A DNA stretch of 64,000 bases from Caenimonas sp. SL110 (GCF_001044395.1 NZ_JANU01000042.1:118775-182774), one strand, 5' to 3'; positions 17,291 through 27,800 are shown, counted from the first letter of the stretch. The notes: generated by a model from the sequence alone, not told the origin. Numbers and translations: made by a program.

Positions 17291-18271
17291 TCAGCGCACC
17301 AGCAGGCGGTCAACCTCTTCCTGCAGCGCGCGCATTGCTTCGGGTTGCGGTTGTCCGGCAACGGTCGATCCTGGAGGGGATCGCGGCGCCCATCGGATTG
17401 AAGGTCCGGCGACATCGACGATGACGCGCAACTCGTCGCCCTCGCGCACTTCGATGCGGATGGCTTGTGCATCGATGACGCCGGTCGCCGCGATGGAGCG
17501 GGCCGCTGCCTCCATCAGCGCAGCAAGCCTCGCGCCCTGTTCGCGCGAGACCTCTACGACCCGACCTCCACTGACGACACGAAGCTGCGTCCAACCCGCG
17601 GGAAGCGTGGGCGGCGCGGCGCGCAAGTCCTGCCGGAGCGCTGTAGATGGCGCGGCTGCGCGCGCGGCAGGCGGCGGCGGTGCAGCCTGTGGCGCGGCGG
17701 TGCCAGCCGCGCGCGACTCACTCGCCTCGGCTCGTTCCGGCGCCGCCGGCCGTGATGCTTCGGCTGGCGCGGGTGCGGGGGCCGGTACAAGCGAAGGTGC
17801 GGGCGATGACTTCGACAGCGCATCGGACGGCTTGTCGCGCACGGCATCCGCATTGTCTGCGCGCTCGCGGGGCGCTTGCGCCTTGCGAGATTCAGTAGTC
17901 GGCGGCTGCGCCGAGGCGGCAGCGGGCACGGTTGGCGAACTGGACGCTGGCGCTGGTTGCGGGGTTGGCGCAACCGTCGCAGGCCGGTCCGCATCCGTCT
18001 TCGCGCCGGGAATCTCTTCATCGCGCCACAAGAGTGTGACCAGCGTTGCAAGCGCGATGGTGGCCAGGACGGCATTCCACGGCATGCGGCGATCGCCCGT
18101 CGCAGGCCACAGCTTTCGCCACCACTGCACTGCGACAGGCGCCGGCCGCGATGCCACTGCGCGATGTGCAAAGTCGCGCACCTTGGCACGCGTGACTTCT
18201 GCGGGGCGCAGTCCGTCGTCGGGCGCAGCCTCCAGCGCCTGGTGCAATCGTGCGTCTCGCAGATCGGTCAT
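17291..18271 (-). CDS. Single-pass membrane protein with Pro/Ala-rich linker, putative anti-sigma factor
   Basis: The 326-residue product has a short cytoplasmic N-terminus (residues 1-60) and one membrane segment (about 64-80, NAVLATIALATLVTLLW). A very long low-complexity Pro/Ala/Ser region follows (about 95-220), then a small C-terminal domain (about 225-326). It overlaps the ECF sigma gene by 4 bp (ATGA), the usual arrangement for a membrane anti-sigma factor. However, no zinc-binding HxxxCxxC motif is present, so the role rests on position alone. Confidence 0.6.
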   Translation of the reverse strand: MTDLRDARLHQALEAAPDDGLRPAEVTRAKVRDFAHRAVASRPAPVAVQWWRKLWPATGDRRMPWNAVLATIALATLVTLLWRDEEIPGAKTDADRPATVAPTPQPAPASSSPTVPAAASAQPPTTESRKAQAPRERADNADAVRDKPSDALSKSSPAPSLVPAPAPAPAEASRPAAPERAEASESRAAGTAAPQAAPPPPAARAAAPSTALRQDLRAAPPTLPAGWTQLRVVSGGRVVEVSREQGARLAALMEAAARSIAATGVIDAQAIRIEVREGDELRVIVDVAGPSIRWAPRSPPGSTVAGQPQPEAMRALQEEVDRLLVR

Positions 18272-18942
18272 CGCGCCGGCTCCATGACCTGCAGGTACTG
18301 CTGCATGCAGCCGCGCAACTTCTGCAGCGCATAGCGCAGGCGACTCTTGGCGGTTTCGAATTGAAGCCCCAGGCGCTGAGCCAGGTCCTCCACGCTTGCA
18401 CCGTCTTCATGATGCAAGAGGAACGCAGCGCGCTGCGCATCGGGCAATTCATCGAGGCAGTGCAAAAGCTGCTGGCCCGCAGCACGCCAGAATGCCGTGT
18501 CCTCGCTCGACGGATGCGTCATGTCCAGCTTGCCGGCGATCCAGTCGAGCGGATCGTCACCCTCTTCATCACCCTGCACAACGATCTCGCGACCACTCAC
18601 GCGCAGCCGGTCCATCGCCGCGTTATGCGCGATGGTGAAGGCCCAGGTGCGCCACTTCGCGCCCTGCGGCTGGAACGTGTCGCGCGCCGAAACGATACGC
18701 ATCCACGTGTCCTGGAACACCTCGTCGGCCTGGGACGCGAGCGACGCGCCCAGCACACGCCGCACGAACCGGAACAACGCCGATTCATTGCGCGCATAGA
18801 GCATGTCGAACGCAGCGGCGTCGCCTTGTGCGTAGGCCAGCATCAGTTGCTCATCGGAAGTGAGGGGCTGGACAGAGGTGTCGCGCAAGTCGCGATGGGC
18901 GCGGGGCATGAAGTGATTCTCACACCAGCTGATACGGGCCAT
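18268..18942 (-). CDS. ECF-type RNA polymerase sigma factor
   Basis: The product (up to 224 residues) contains sigma region 2 (AFDMLYARNESALFRFVRRV, DEVFQDTWMRI, WAFTIAHNAAMDRLR) and region 4 (LPDAQRAAFLLHHEDGASVE then LAQRLGLQFETAKSRLRYAL). It is expected to direct RNA polymerase to a small stress or envelope regulon. The start could be the ATG at 18942 or the one at 18909 (MPRAHRDL); neither has a convincing ribosome-binding site. The gene is divergent from the vWA lipoprotein gene, a plausible target. Confidence 0.92.
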   Translation of the reverse strand: MARISWCENHFMPRAHRDLRDTSVQPLTSDEQLMLAYAQGDAAAFDMLYARNESALFRFVRRVLGASLASQADEVFQDTWMRIVSARDTFQPQGAKWRTWAFTIAHNAAMDRLRVSGREIVVQGDEEGDDPLDWIAGKLDMTHPSSEDTAFWRAAGQQLLHCLDELPDAQRAAFLLHHEDGASVEDLAQRLGLQFETAKSRLRYALQKLRGCMQQYLQVMEPAR

Positions 18943-19045
18943 GCGTGCGCAGGGGGTTGAGGCGGCCGAAATTAAATTTGCGCGCGATTAACCCCATGCC
19001 GCATCCAGCGCCGTAAGAGCTTCATCGCCAACCCAAGGAGCCTTC

Positions 19046-20584
19046 ATGAAACACCGCCTCGCACGACCGATTGCCACGGTGCTTGCTGTCCAGTTGCTGC
19101 TCAGTGCCTGCAGTGCAACGGCCCACTCACCGCCGCTGTCACCCGTGAGCACCTGGCCCGAGCCGAAGCCACAAGTCGGACCATCGCACGCCCAGCAATA
19201 CCAACACTACCCACAGTACCCGGTGTACCCGGTTGTGCGCACCGTGCCCAACTTCCAGGCGCCTTCCGGGGCGCATTGCTCGCGGCCCGTGCAGACGAAG
19301 GAGGTGCCGGGCCGGCGCGCGGATGAACAGGTCGCAGCAGGGCGAACAGAGCCGCTGCGCGATCGCATGGCGAAGGCCGCGCCCGGCGAAGCAGCCCCTG
19401 CTGCGCCATCGGTGCGGGCCGAGTCCAGCGCAGGCGTGGCCGCCGGATCCAGCCGATCCGCAGATTCGTTCGCGCCCCCGGCGCCGCCGCAATCCAGGCC
19501 GTGGCCCGCGCCTGCACAACCTGCGCCGCAGATGCAAAGGCCGCCTTCCGGCGGTCCGGTGACCGCTGGCATGGTCGATGACAACGCCGACTTCACCGCC
19601 TACCTCGCGTTTCGAAACCGCACCCGCGTGCAGCACCGGCCGCGCGACATTCGTGAGCGCTACCTGCTCGAAGTCAAGGATGTGCGCGGGACAGGCATAC
19701 CCGACGCGGAAGTCGCGGTGCAAAGCGCGAGCGGTCATGCGATGTGGGCGCGTACCGACGCCGCCGGGCGCGCATGGATTCACCCCAATGCGTTCGATCC
19801 ATCGCAGGCAGCGAGTTACGAAGCGGCGGTTCGCAAGGAGGGGCGGCAGGCATGGGGCCGCCTTGCGCGCGGCCAGAAAAGCAGCGTTGAAGTGACGCTC
19901 GATGCGCGTCCTGCGCAGGCCCGCGCGCGGCTGGACCTGGTGTTCATGATCGACGCCACCGGCTCCATGGCCGACGAGATCGACAAACTCAAGACGACGC
20001 TGCGCAGCATTTCCGCCGAGGTTTCCAGGCTGCCAAGCGACCCCGACCTGTGCTTCGGGCTGGTCGCCTACCGCGATCGCGGTGATGCGTTTCTCACGCG
20101 AACGCACGACCTCACCGACGACCTGGGCGGATTCCTGCAAGGCGCACTGATTCCCCTGCAAGCGGGCGGCGGCGGCGACTACCCGGAGGCGATGAACGAG
20201 GCCTTTCACGAGACGGTGCACAACATCAGCTGGCGCGGTGAAGGCGCAACGCGCATGGTGATCCTGCTGGCCGATGCGCCCCCGCACCTGGACTATGGCG
20301 GGCCCCAGTACGACGAGGCGATGATGGCCGCGCTCGGCAAGGGCATCAAGGTCCACAGCGTCGGCGCGAGCGGACTGGACAAACAGGGGGAGTTCATCCA
20401 GCGGCAGATCGCGCAGTACACCGGTGGACAATTCGTTTTCCTGACCTACGACCAGGCGCGCAATCCATCGAGCGGGCCGGGCCGCGAAACGGTGCACGAT
20501 GTGAAGAATTACTCGGTGGACACGCTGGACCGGCTGATCGTGCGGCTGGTTTCGCAGGAGCTGGGGAAGCTGGCGCACCGATAG
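19046..20584 (+). CDS. vWFA-domain lipoprotein
   Basis: The 512-residue product begins with a lipoprotein signal peptide (LLLSAC, lipidated Cys at residue 22). It continues through a Pro/Gln-rich low-complexity stretch (about 30-175) and a small beta domain (about 195-290). A von Willebrand A domain starts near residue 296: LDLVFMIDATGSMADEI gives the MIDAS DxTGS motif (Asp 303), with further pieces YRDRGD and VILLADAPPH. Such proteins bind partners in a metal-dependent way at the cell surface or periplasm. AAGGAG precedes the ATG. Confidence 0.88.
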   Translation: MKHRLARPIATVLAVQLLLSACSATAHSPPLSPVSTWPEPKPQVGPSHAQQYQHYPQYPVYPVVRTVPNFQAPSGAHCSRPVQTKEVPGRRADEQVAAGRTEPLRDRMAKAAPGEAAPAAPSVRAESSAGVAAGSSRSADSFAPPAPPQSRPWPAPAQPAPQMQRPPSGGPVTAGMVDDNADFTAYLAFRNRTRVQHRPRDIRERYLLEVKDVRGTGIPDAEVAVQSASGHAMWARTDAAGRAWIHPNAFDPSQAASYEAAVRKEGRQAWGRLARGQKSSVEVTLDARPAQARARLDLVFMIDATGSMADEIDKLKTTLRSISAEVSRLPSDPDLCFGLVAYRDRGDAFLTRTHDLTDDLGGFLQGALIPLQAGGGGDYPEAMNEAFHETVHNISWRGEGATRMVILLADAPPHLDYGGPQYDEAMMAALGKGIKVHSVGASGLDKQGEFIQRQIAQYTGGQFVFLTYDQARNPSSGPGRETVHDVKNYSVDTLDRLIVRLVSQELGKLAHR

Positions 20585-20611
20585 CCCGGCATTGGCTATA
20601 ATCTGCGGCTC

Positions 20612-20672
20612 GGCGCTTTTTCAAAAAAGCGCCTGAGATGGCGCTTACAAAAAAGCGCCTGAAATGGCGCTT
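20612..20672 (+). repeat. Three spaced copies of the tRNA 5' acceptor strand in the tRNA leader
   Basis: The heptamer GGCGCTT occurs at 20612-20618, 20640-20646 and 20666-20672; the last is the tRNA acceptor 5' strand. Between them lie AAGCGCC complements, so each copy can pair locally into a 7-bp hairpin (AAGCGCC-TGAGAT-GGCGCTT and AAGCGCC-TGAAAT-GGCGCTT). A -10 like TATAAT sits at 20597-20602. The pattern looks like serial duplication of a short unit. Confidence 0.75.
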
Positions 20673-20742
20673 TAGCTCAGTCGGTTAGAGCGATGGAATC
20701 ATAATCCACAGGTCCGCGGTTCGAATCCGTGAAGCGCCACCA
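20666..20742 (+). tRNA. tRNA with CAU anticodon, probably elongator tRNA-Met
   Basis: The 77-nt cloverleaf ends in encoded CCA. The acceptor stem is GGCGCTT/AAGCGCC, the D arm GCTC...GAGC, the anticodon loop ATCATAA giving CAT, and the T loop TTCGAAT. A CAU tRNA may be elongator Met or, if lysidine-modified, Ile2. The D loop and overall sequence look more like elongator Met, but this is not decisive. An intrinsic terminator follows 9 nt downstream. Confidence 0.93.
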
Positions 20743-20751
20743 GAATCCACC

Positions 20752-20787
20752 AAACCCGCATCAGCGCCAGCTGGTGCGGGTTTTTTT
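20752..20787 (+). terminator. Strong intrinsic terminator after the tRNA gene
   Basis: AAACCCGCATCAGC (20752-20765) pairs with GCTGGTGCGGGTTT (20770-20783) across a GCCA loop, a 14-bp stem with one G-T wobble. A run of T follows to 20787. The T tract ends at the stop codon of the convergent aldehyde dehydrogenase gene. Confidence 0.9.
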
Positions 20788-22238
20788 CAGTCCATCTGCG
20801 TCACGAATTTTGTCGTCAGGTAGCTCTGCAATGTCTCGGCCCCGCCTTCGCTGCCGAACCCGCTATCTTTGACGCCGCCGAACGGCGTTTCGGCCATCCC
20901 GATCCCGATGTGATTGAGGCTGACCATCCCTGCTTCGATCCCGTTTTGCAACGCCAGCGCAGTGCGCGTGGAGGTCGTGAATGCGTACGCCGCCAGACCG
21001 TACGGCAGCGCGTTCGAGCGCTGCACCACCTCATCGATTTCACGGAACGTCGTGCACGCCGCCACCGGGCCGAACGGCTCACTGTTCATCACGTTCGCGC
21101 CGTCCGGAACACCACTGAGCACCGTCGGGGCAAAGTAGTTGCTTCCAGCGTGCAGTCGCGCGCCTCCATGCTCGACGCTGGCGCCCTGAGCGACCGCATC
21201 GCCAACCAGTTCCTCGATCGCCTGCGTCCTGCGGGAGTGCGCGAGCGGTCCCATCGTGGAATTGCTTTCCAGTCCGTGGCCCACGCGAATGGTTCGCGTG
21301 CGCTCGACGAAGCGCGCAAGAAACCGGTCTTGAATTGACTCGTGCAGGAAGAACCGCGTCGGCGAAACGCAGACCTGTCCAGCATTGCGAAATTTCCACG
21401 CGGCCAGCAGGTCGGCTGCGCGCTCCACATCGGCGTCGCCGGCGACGATGACTGGCGCATGACCGCCCAGCTCCATCGTGACCCGCTTCATGTGCATGCC
21501 CGCCAGCGCCGCCAGCTGCTTGCCAACCGGGACCGAGCCCGTGAACGAAACCTTGCGGGTCAGCGCAGATTCGATGAGGTGCCGCGACACTTCGGCCGGC
21601 TTTCCGAACACCACGTTGAGCACGCCATGCGGCAAGCCCGCCTCGTGGAACAGTCGGGCGATGGCCAGCACCGCGCTGGGCGCCTCTTCGGAGCCCTTGA
21701 TCACGATCGTGCATCCAGCCGCCACTGCAGCGGAGATCTTGCGAATGGCCTGGTTGAACGGGAAGTTCCACGGCGTGAACGCGGCGCAAACACCAATGGG
21801 TTCGTGCAGCACCATCTGCCGCACGTTGGGCAGCCGAGCCGGGATGACGCGCCCATAAATGCGACGGGCCTCCTCTGCGTGCCAGTCGCTGTGGTCTGCG
21901 CAGTTGGTGACCTCGGCGATGGCTTCGGCCAGCGGCTTGCCCATCTCGCGCGTGATGCAAGCGCCAATTTCAGGTGCCCGCTCCCGGCTGAGCGTGCCTA
22001 CCGTGCGAAGGATGCGCGACCGATCCATCGGCGAGCTGTGTCGCCAGCTCCTGAACGCACGGTCAGCCGCACGCAGTGCGCGATCCAGGTCGTCCCTGGT
22101 CGCCAGCGGCAATGCACCGATGACCTGTCCTGTTCCGGGATCCCTCAGCTCAACTGTCTCGCGTCCCTGGGCATTCAGGAATTCTCCATCGATATAGAGA
22201 CACAGCGATGATGGGTCAGGTTGAGGAGTTGAGCTCAT
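20787..22238 (-). CDS. NAD(P)-dependent aldehyde dehydrogenase (succinate-semialdehyde dehydrogenase-like)
   Basis: A 483-residue ALDH-superfamily enzyme oxidising an aldehyde to its acid. Seen: TPWNFPFNQ (cofactor and oxyanion Asn), [10 protein letters not shown], the catalytic glutamate motif MELGGHAP, the catalytic Cys in [12 protein letters not shown], and EPFGPVA. The ATG at 22238 (MSSTPQP) is preferred; an earlier in-frame start would overlap the ABC ATPase gene. It lies 4 bp after that gene, last in the transporter transcript, so its substrate is probably derived from the imported compound. Confidence 0.92.
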   Translation of the reverse strand: MSSTPQPDPSSLCLYIDGEFLNAQGRETVELRDPGTGQVIGALPLATRDDLDRALRAADRAFRSWRHSSPMDRSRILRTVGTLSRERAPEIGACITREMGKPLAEAIAEVTNCADHSDWHAEEARRIYGRVIPARLPNVRQMVLHEPIGVCAAFTPWNFPFNQAIRKISAAVAAGCTIVIKGSEEAPSAVLAIARLFHEAGLPHGVLNVVFGKPAEVSRHLIESALTRKVSFTGSVPVGKQLAALAGMHMKRVTMELGGHAPVIVAGDADVERAADLLAAWKFRNAGQVCVSPTRFFLHESIQDRFLARFVERTRTIRVGHGLESNSTMGPLAHSRRTQAIEELVGDAVAQGASVEHGGARLHAGSNYFAPTVLSGVPDGANVMNSEPFGPVAACTTFREIDEVVQRSNALPYGLAAYAFTTSTRTALALQNGIEAGMVSLNHIGIGMAETPFGGVKDSGFGSEGGAETLQSYLTTKFVTQMD

Positions 22239-22242
22239 TCGT

Positions 22243-23328
<1,086 letters not shown>

Positions 23329-23337
23329 GAATGTTCA

Positions 23338-24195
23338 CTACCCTTTGATGCTTCCCGCCGCCAGGCCGTGGACCAGGTAGCGACGAACCAGAATTGCAAA
23401 GATGACCACGGGAGCCATCACCAATGTGCCCGCTGCCGCCATGCGCCCCCATTCCCAGCCGGCGTACTGGATGAAGCCGACGATGGCGACCGGTGCGGTC
23501 GAAGCCTGGGTGCGGGTCAGGATCAAGGCAAAGAAAAAGTCGTTCCAGGCCTGGATGAAACAGATCACGGCCGTCGCGGCCAGGCCGGGGGCCGTCAGCG
23601 GCAAGGTGATGGAGAAAAATGCCCGCCAGGTACTGCAGCCATCGATTGCTGCAGCTTCTTCCAGGGCCGTTGGCACCGCATCGAAGAACGGCTTCATCAT
23701 CCAGATCACCAGGGCCAGGCTGAACGTGAGGTAAACGATGACCAGGCCCAGGCGGGTGTCGTGCAGCTGCATGAACTTGAACGCGATGAACAGCGGAATG
23801 GTGAACGCAACAGGTGGCGCCATTCGCGTGACCAATATCCACATCCGGATGCCGCGGCTTGCACGAAACTGCGCACGCGAAAGCGCATAGGCTGCAGGCA
23901 CCCCGATCAGCATCGCCAGCACGGTCGCCGAGACACTGGAGACGATGCTGTTGATGAAAGAGCCGGGAAAGTTGCCCTTCCACAGCGCACGGTAGTGCTC
24001 CAGCGTAGGGCTAAAGAGGATGCCGCTGCCGAAGATGTCTTCGTTGGGCCTGAATGAGACCTGGATCAGCCAGAAGAACGGGAACAGTACCGCGAGCGTC
24101 AGCACGACAGTGAACGCGTCTCCGACGCGGCGCGCGTGCAGCTTGCGCAGCGGCCTGCCGGGTCGCGGCAATGATGAATCGGCCCGCGTCGTCAT
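23338..24195 (-). CDS. ABC sugar transporter permease, MalG type
   Basis: The 285-residue inner-membrane protein has about six membrane segments. The EAA loop reads EEAAAIDGCSTWRAFFSITL followed by PLTAPG and docks on the ATPase. The positively charged N-terminus (residues 1-28) precedes the first membrane segment. Its ATG overlaps the stop of the partner permease (ATGA). Confidence 0.94.
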   Translation of the reverse strand: MTTRADSSLPRPGRPLRKLHARRVGDAFTVVLTLAVLFPFFWLIQVSFRPNEDIFGSGILFSPTLEHYRALWKGNFPGSFINSIVSSVSATVLAMLIGVPAAYALSRAQFRASRGIRMWILVTRMAPPVAFTIPLFIAFKFMQLHDTRLGLVIVYLTFSLALVIWMMKPFFDAVPTALEEAAAIDGCSTWRAFFSITLPLTAPGLAATAVICFIQAWNDFFFALILTRTQASTAPVAIVGFIQYAGWEWGRMAAAGTLVMAPVVIFAILVRRYLVHGLAAGSIKG

Positions 24196-25118
24196 GAGAG
24201 TGAGTCCTGGGTTTTGTCCAGGCGCGAAGTCAGCCTGTCGATGGCGTAGCTCAGCAGGAATACCGCAGCCACAAGGGTGATGGCGATTGAGCTGGCGTAG
24301 CCCCAGAGGGAAAAGCTGAACGCCTGCCTGTAGACGTAGTAGTTGGTCACCTCGGTCACGTTGCCCGGCCCGCCATCGGTCATGATGAATATCAGCGGGA
24401 ACGCCTTGACGCTATCGATCAGCATGAACAGACCCGCGACGACCAGCGTGGGCGCAATGAAGGGCAGGCGCACATGCCAGAAGACCTGCCACGCGCTCGC
24501 ACCATCGATGCGAGCGGCCTCCAGCGGGCTCGCGGGCACCATCTGAAGCGCGGCGAGCGACATCAGCATGGCGAACGGAAAGTTCTGCCACGTTCCCGCC
24601 AGCACCACCGCCCACAATGCGCTGGCCGGATTCGTCAACAACGGCCCGACCGGCATCCCCAGCCATGCCAGCCCCCTGTGGATCGGGCTGATATCCACCG
24701 TGAAAAGCGCGAGCCAGACAATGCCGACGACGATGGGCGGCAGCACCATCGGGATCAGCAGGAGCGAACGCGCCACATCCCGAATGCGTGTGGAGGTATG
24801 CAGGAGCAACGCGACCGCCAGGCCGATCAGCAGCTGCAGAACGACCGATGCCGCCGACAGGTGAGCCTGCACCTTCACCGAATGAAGAAAGCTCGGGTCT
24901 TCCAGCATGCTGCGGAAGTTTCCGAGCGGATCCTCGAAGTTCCACGCGGTGGCCGGATTGGCGAGGTTCAGCGGGGTCAGGGCCGTGAGCGCCAGGTAGA
25001 TGCCCGGCACCACGGTCAGCGCAGCCAGCACGAGCAGTGCGGGCCCCAGGCCCAGCAGCAGCTGCCCGCGGCGTCGCTCCGCCCACCCCTGTCCTGGCAT
25101 CACGGCGGCCATGTTCAA
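24192..25118 (-). CDS. ABC sugar transporter permease, MalF type
   Basis: The 308-residue permease has about six membrane segments and an EAA motif EAARIDGASAWQVFWHVRLP. A periplasmic loop between the first two segments holds NLANPATAWNFEDPLGNFR, as in UgpA/MalF-like permeases. Its start overlaps the binding-protein stop (ATGA). Confidence 0.94.
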   Translation of the reverse strand: MNMAAVMPGQGWAERRRGQLLLGLGPALLVLAALTVVPGIYLALTALTPLNLANPATAWNFEDPLGNFRSMLEDPSFLHSVKVQAHLSAASVVLQLLIGLAVALLLHTSTRIRDVARSLLLIPMVLPPIVVGIVWLALFTVDISPIHRGLAWLGMPVGPLLTNPASALWAVVLAGTWQNFPFAMLMSLAALQMVPASPLEAARIDGASAWQVFWHVRLPFIAPTLVVAGLFMLIDSVKAFPLIFIMTDGGPGNVTEVTNYYVYRQAFSFSLWGYASSIAITLVAAVFLLSYAIDRLTSRLDKTQDSLS

Positions 25119-26497
25119 ACCTTGACGCCTGCCCGGCGGAAGTCAGCCAGAACCGAGGTCTGCGCCATGTTCATGGATTCCTTCGCACTCATCTGGCCGG
25201 AGACGATCCGGCCTATGGCCTGGTTCAGCTGCACATTGACCTGCGGATACACAGGCACCGTGCGGTACTTCATGTGTCCCTGGTCGCTCAGTTTGATCGT
25301 GTCGAGGACGAGTTGTCCAGTGTCCTGGCCATTGACGGTAATGAGCTTGCGGTAATCGGGCGAGTCGTAGATGGATCGACGGGTCACCGAGCCCAGCTGC
25401 TTTTCGGTCACCATGCGCGACAGCAGTTCTTTCGACGTGGCCCAGCGGATGAACTCCCAGGCGGCATCCTTGTTGCGGGAACCCTCGGGTATGCCCCAGC
25501 CATGCGAGGCGATCCCCGGGAAGCGCCCCTTGGGCCCGCGCGGGCACAGGGCAAAGCGCAGCGTGCTGGCAACCCTGGACCCTGGCCCGGCCATCTCCAT
25601 ACCGGCCACATGCGTGACCGTGGACATGTTGGCCTTGCCTGACTTGAGCAACTCCTGCGACTGACCGAAGGCCATCCCGGCCGCACCCGCCGGTCCAAAC
25701 TTTGAAACGATGCGAGAGAGCTGTTCGGCCGCCGCAATCGCTTCCGGGGAGTTGAGGGTCGGCATCAGGTCGTTGGGGGCATTGCGGAAGATATCGCCGC
25801 CCATGCCTTGCAGCAGCGGCGGATACCAGAAGCCCCAATGGTTGTCGGTCAGGAAGCCGTCCACACCGTCTTTGCGGTGCACAAGCCCAGCCATCTTCTC
25901 CAGGTCGTCGAAGGTGTCCGGCATGGCCAGCCCCTGCGCCTTGAGCAGGTCGAAACGCGTGGCGATCGTCATGCCCGAATCCGTGACCCACGGCACGCCG
26001 TACGCGCCGCCTTTGGCATCGCGCAGGGGAGAGACAGCGCCCGGCAGGAAGTCCGCAAAGTCCCAGCCGTCGGGGGTCTTGTTGCGATCGGCGATGTACG
26101 GGTCCAGCGGCGTGAGCCAGCCGTTGCCAATCCATCGGTTGGTAAACACGAAGGTGATGTTCAGGACGTCGAACCCGGCGCCCTTGGTCGAGAGTTCCAG
26201 GTCAGCCCGCTGGTTGTAGATCTGCAGGCCCGGTGTTTCGTAATTGACCTTGGCGCCGGTGAGCGCCGTGAACTCCGGCAGGTAGTCCGCCAGCAATACC
26301 GGGTACTTGGCGTTCCAGCAAGCGACGTTCAACGTCACGCCGCTAAAGCGCTTGGCCTGCCCCAGCACTGCGGGGGCGTAGCCCATCAGGGCTGCGCCGG
26401 CAACTCCTGCCCCGGCCTTGAGAATGGCGCGCCGACCCGTCACAGCCTCCTGGGGGACGGCGACATGCGGAAGTTGAAACCGATCTGTGCGAGTCAT
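25115..26497 (-). CDS. Extracellular solute-binding protein (family 1) with Tat signal
   Basis: The 460-residue periplasmic receptor defines the specificity of the importer. The N-terminus carries a twin-arginine motif, GRRAILKAGAGVAGAALMGY, ending near AVLGQA, so it is probably exported folded. The mature part shows family-1 features (YLPEFTALTGAKVNYE, GVPWVTDSGM, AAWEFIRWATS). The ligand cannot be read from sequence; adjacent sugar-acid dehydratase and GMC genes suggest a carbohydrate, polyol or sugar acid. AAAGGAA precedes the ATG, with an operator-like site about 50 bp upstream. Confidence 0.92.
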   Translation of the reverse strand: MTRTDRFQLPHVAVPQEAVTGRRAILKAGAGVAGAALMGYAPAVLGQAKRFSGVTLNVACWNAKYPVLLADYLPEFTALTGAKVNYETPGLQIYNQRADLELSTKGAGFDVLNITFVFTNRWIGNGWLTPLDPYIADRNKTPDGWDFADFLPGAVSPLRDAKGGAYGVPWVTDSGMTIATRFDLLKAQGLAMPDTFDDLEKMAGLVHRKDGVDGFLTDNHWGFWYPPLLQGMGGDIFRNAPNDLMPTLNSPEAIAAAEQLSRIVSKFGPAGAAGMAFGQSQELLKSGKANMSTVTHVAGMEMAGPGSRVASTLRFALCPRGPKGRFPGIASHGWGIPEGSRNKDAAWEFIRWATSKELLSRMVTEKQLGSVTRRSIYDSPDYRKLITVNGQDTGQLVLDTIKLSDQGHMKYRTVPVYPQVNVQLNQAIGRIVSGQMSAKESMNMAQTSVLADFRRAGVKV

Positions 26498-26546
26498 GGT
26501 GGATTCCTTTCTACTGAGCAGTGAACCAGGTGCAGAACGCCACCGA

Positions 26547-26562
26547 ATGGTAACGCTAGCAT
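26547..26562. promoter_or_regulatory. LacI/GntR-type operator O1 upstream of the ABC operon
   Basis: ATGGTAACGCTAGCAT fits ATGNTARCGYTANCAT, an imperfect palindrome with the central CG typical of LacI-family operators. It lies 50 bp upstream of the binding-protein ATG, and the lacI-like gene is adjacent. Confidence 0.65.
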
Positions 26563-26624
26563 TTTTGCTGCGACACCTAGGTTTTCCCTAACTTCCATCA
26601 CGTCATCGGCCGGTCGCCAGACTC

Positions 26625-27692
26625 TCAGTTCGCGCCCAGCGGGTCCTTGCCCGTCGGGCGCCGGGTAGAGGAACGCGGCACGATCTCATAGCCGAGATCC
26701 ACCACCGGCGTCTCGGGCGAGCCACCCTGGATCCGATCGAGCAGCATCGAAGCGGACACCGACCCAACCTCGTAACGCTTAAGCCGGATCGTCGTCAGCG
26801 CGGGGGTGAACTCCTGCGCCAGTTCGATGTCATCGAAGCCGGCGAAGCCGATGTCCTCCGGCACACGGATTCCGCGCCGCCGCGCCTCCAGCATGCCGCC
26901 AACGGCGAGCACGTCGTTGGCGCAGAAGATGGCCTCGACGTCGGGCACGGTGGAGATCACATCCACAAATGCCTTGGCGCCCAGCGCCAGGCTGGTCTCG
27001 GACCTGAATACCGCCTCGGGGCCTACCGCGACGCCCGAAGCCCGCATGCCATCCAGAAAGCCGCGCTCCCGGGCCAGGGTGCGGTCGTGGCGCTGCTGGG
27101 CATTGATCATCGCCACCTTGCGGTATCCACACGATACGAGGTATTCGGCCATGGCGCGTGCAGCCTGCTCATTGGAGTAACCCACCGCCATATCGATGAA
27201 CGGCCCCACCAAAGTGGATGTCTCGACCACGGGAATGCCCGCGCGCATCAGCAACGCGCGCGTCTGAGCCGCATGGCTCGTTCCGGTCAGGGACAAGCCG
27301 GCGACCCGCTGACCCAGGAACGCTGTCACCTGCTCGAATTCAGCCTCTTCCGAGTAGCCGCTCAGGCCCAGCAGCAGGTTGTAGCCGGCGCGATGCAGCA
27401 CATCCGTCATGCCTTGCACCCGGTCCGCGAAGGTGGAATTCCTGATGTGCGGAATGACCAACCCGACAGTGCGGGACCTGCGCGAGGCCAACCCGCCCGC
27501 CACATGATTGGGGATATAGCCGACCTTTGCGATCGCCTCCATCACCGCCTTGCGCGTCTTCTCGGACACGGTCTCGGGTTTGTTGATGGCGCGCGACACG
27601 GTCATCGGCGCCACGCCCGCCTCCCGCGCCACCTCCTCGATGCGAACGCTCTGCACTCCGTCGCGCTTCGCGCGCCTGCGTGGTTTGTCCAT
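26625..27692 (-). CDS. LacI-family transcriptional regulator (GntR-like)
   Basis: The 355-residue repressor has an N-terminal helix-turn-helix (VRIEEVAREAGVAPMTVSRA followed by INKPETVSEKTR, residues about 16-50). The hinge helix is PNHVAGGLASRRS, and a periplasmic-binding-protein-like effector domain follows (about 70-340; VGLVIPHIRNSTFAD, AIFCANDVLAVGGMLEARRRG). It lies between the transporter operon and the divergent dehydratase-GMC genes, all with similar operator sites, so it likely controls the locus in response to the substrate or a derivative. A TATCAT hexamer 6 bp before the ATG hints at a leaderless mRNA. Confidence 0.94.
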   Translation of the reverse strand: MDKPRRRAKRDGVQSVRIEEVAREAGVAPMTVSRAINKPETVSEKTRKAVMEAIAKVGYIPNHVAGGLASRRSRTVGLVIPHIRNSTFADRVQGMTDVLHRAGYNLLLGLSGYSEEAEFEQVTAFLGQRVAGLSLTGTSHAAQTRALLMRAGIPVVETSTLVGPFIDMAVGYSNEQAARAMAEYLVSCGYRKVAMINAQQRHDRTLARERGFLDGMRASGVAVGPEAVFRSETSLALGAKAFVDVISTVPDVEAIFCANDVLAVGGMLEARRRGIRVPEDIGFAGFDDIELAQEFTPALTTIRLKRYEVGSVSASMLLDRIQGGSPETPVVDLGYEIVPRSSTRRPTGKDPLGAN

Positions 27693-27698
27693 GAATTA

Positions 27699-27714
27699 AT
27701 GATAGCGCACTACT
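27699..27714. promoter_or_regulatory. Operator-like half site O2 at the lacI-type gene start
   Basis: ATGATAGCGC (27699-27708) matches one half and the centre of the other two operator sites; the right half, ACTACT, is degenerate. It overlaps a TATCAT -10 candidate on the minus strand, consistent with autoregulation. Confidence 0.45.
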
Positions 27715-27800
27715 TCCAGCAACCAGCGGCAGACATAAACGCTTCAACCCCGCCCGATCCATCGCGCACCAGTCGCTCAAACCTGCATATTTACCGGGCT

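Noticed and set aside
20612..20660. A second, partial tRNA gene upstream of the tRNA
   Set aside because: Only the acceptor 5' heptamer and complement recur; there is no D arm, anticodon arm or T arm.
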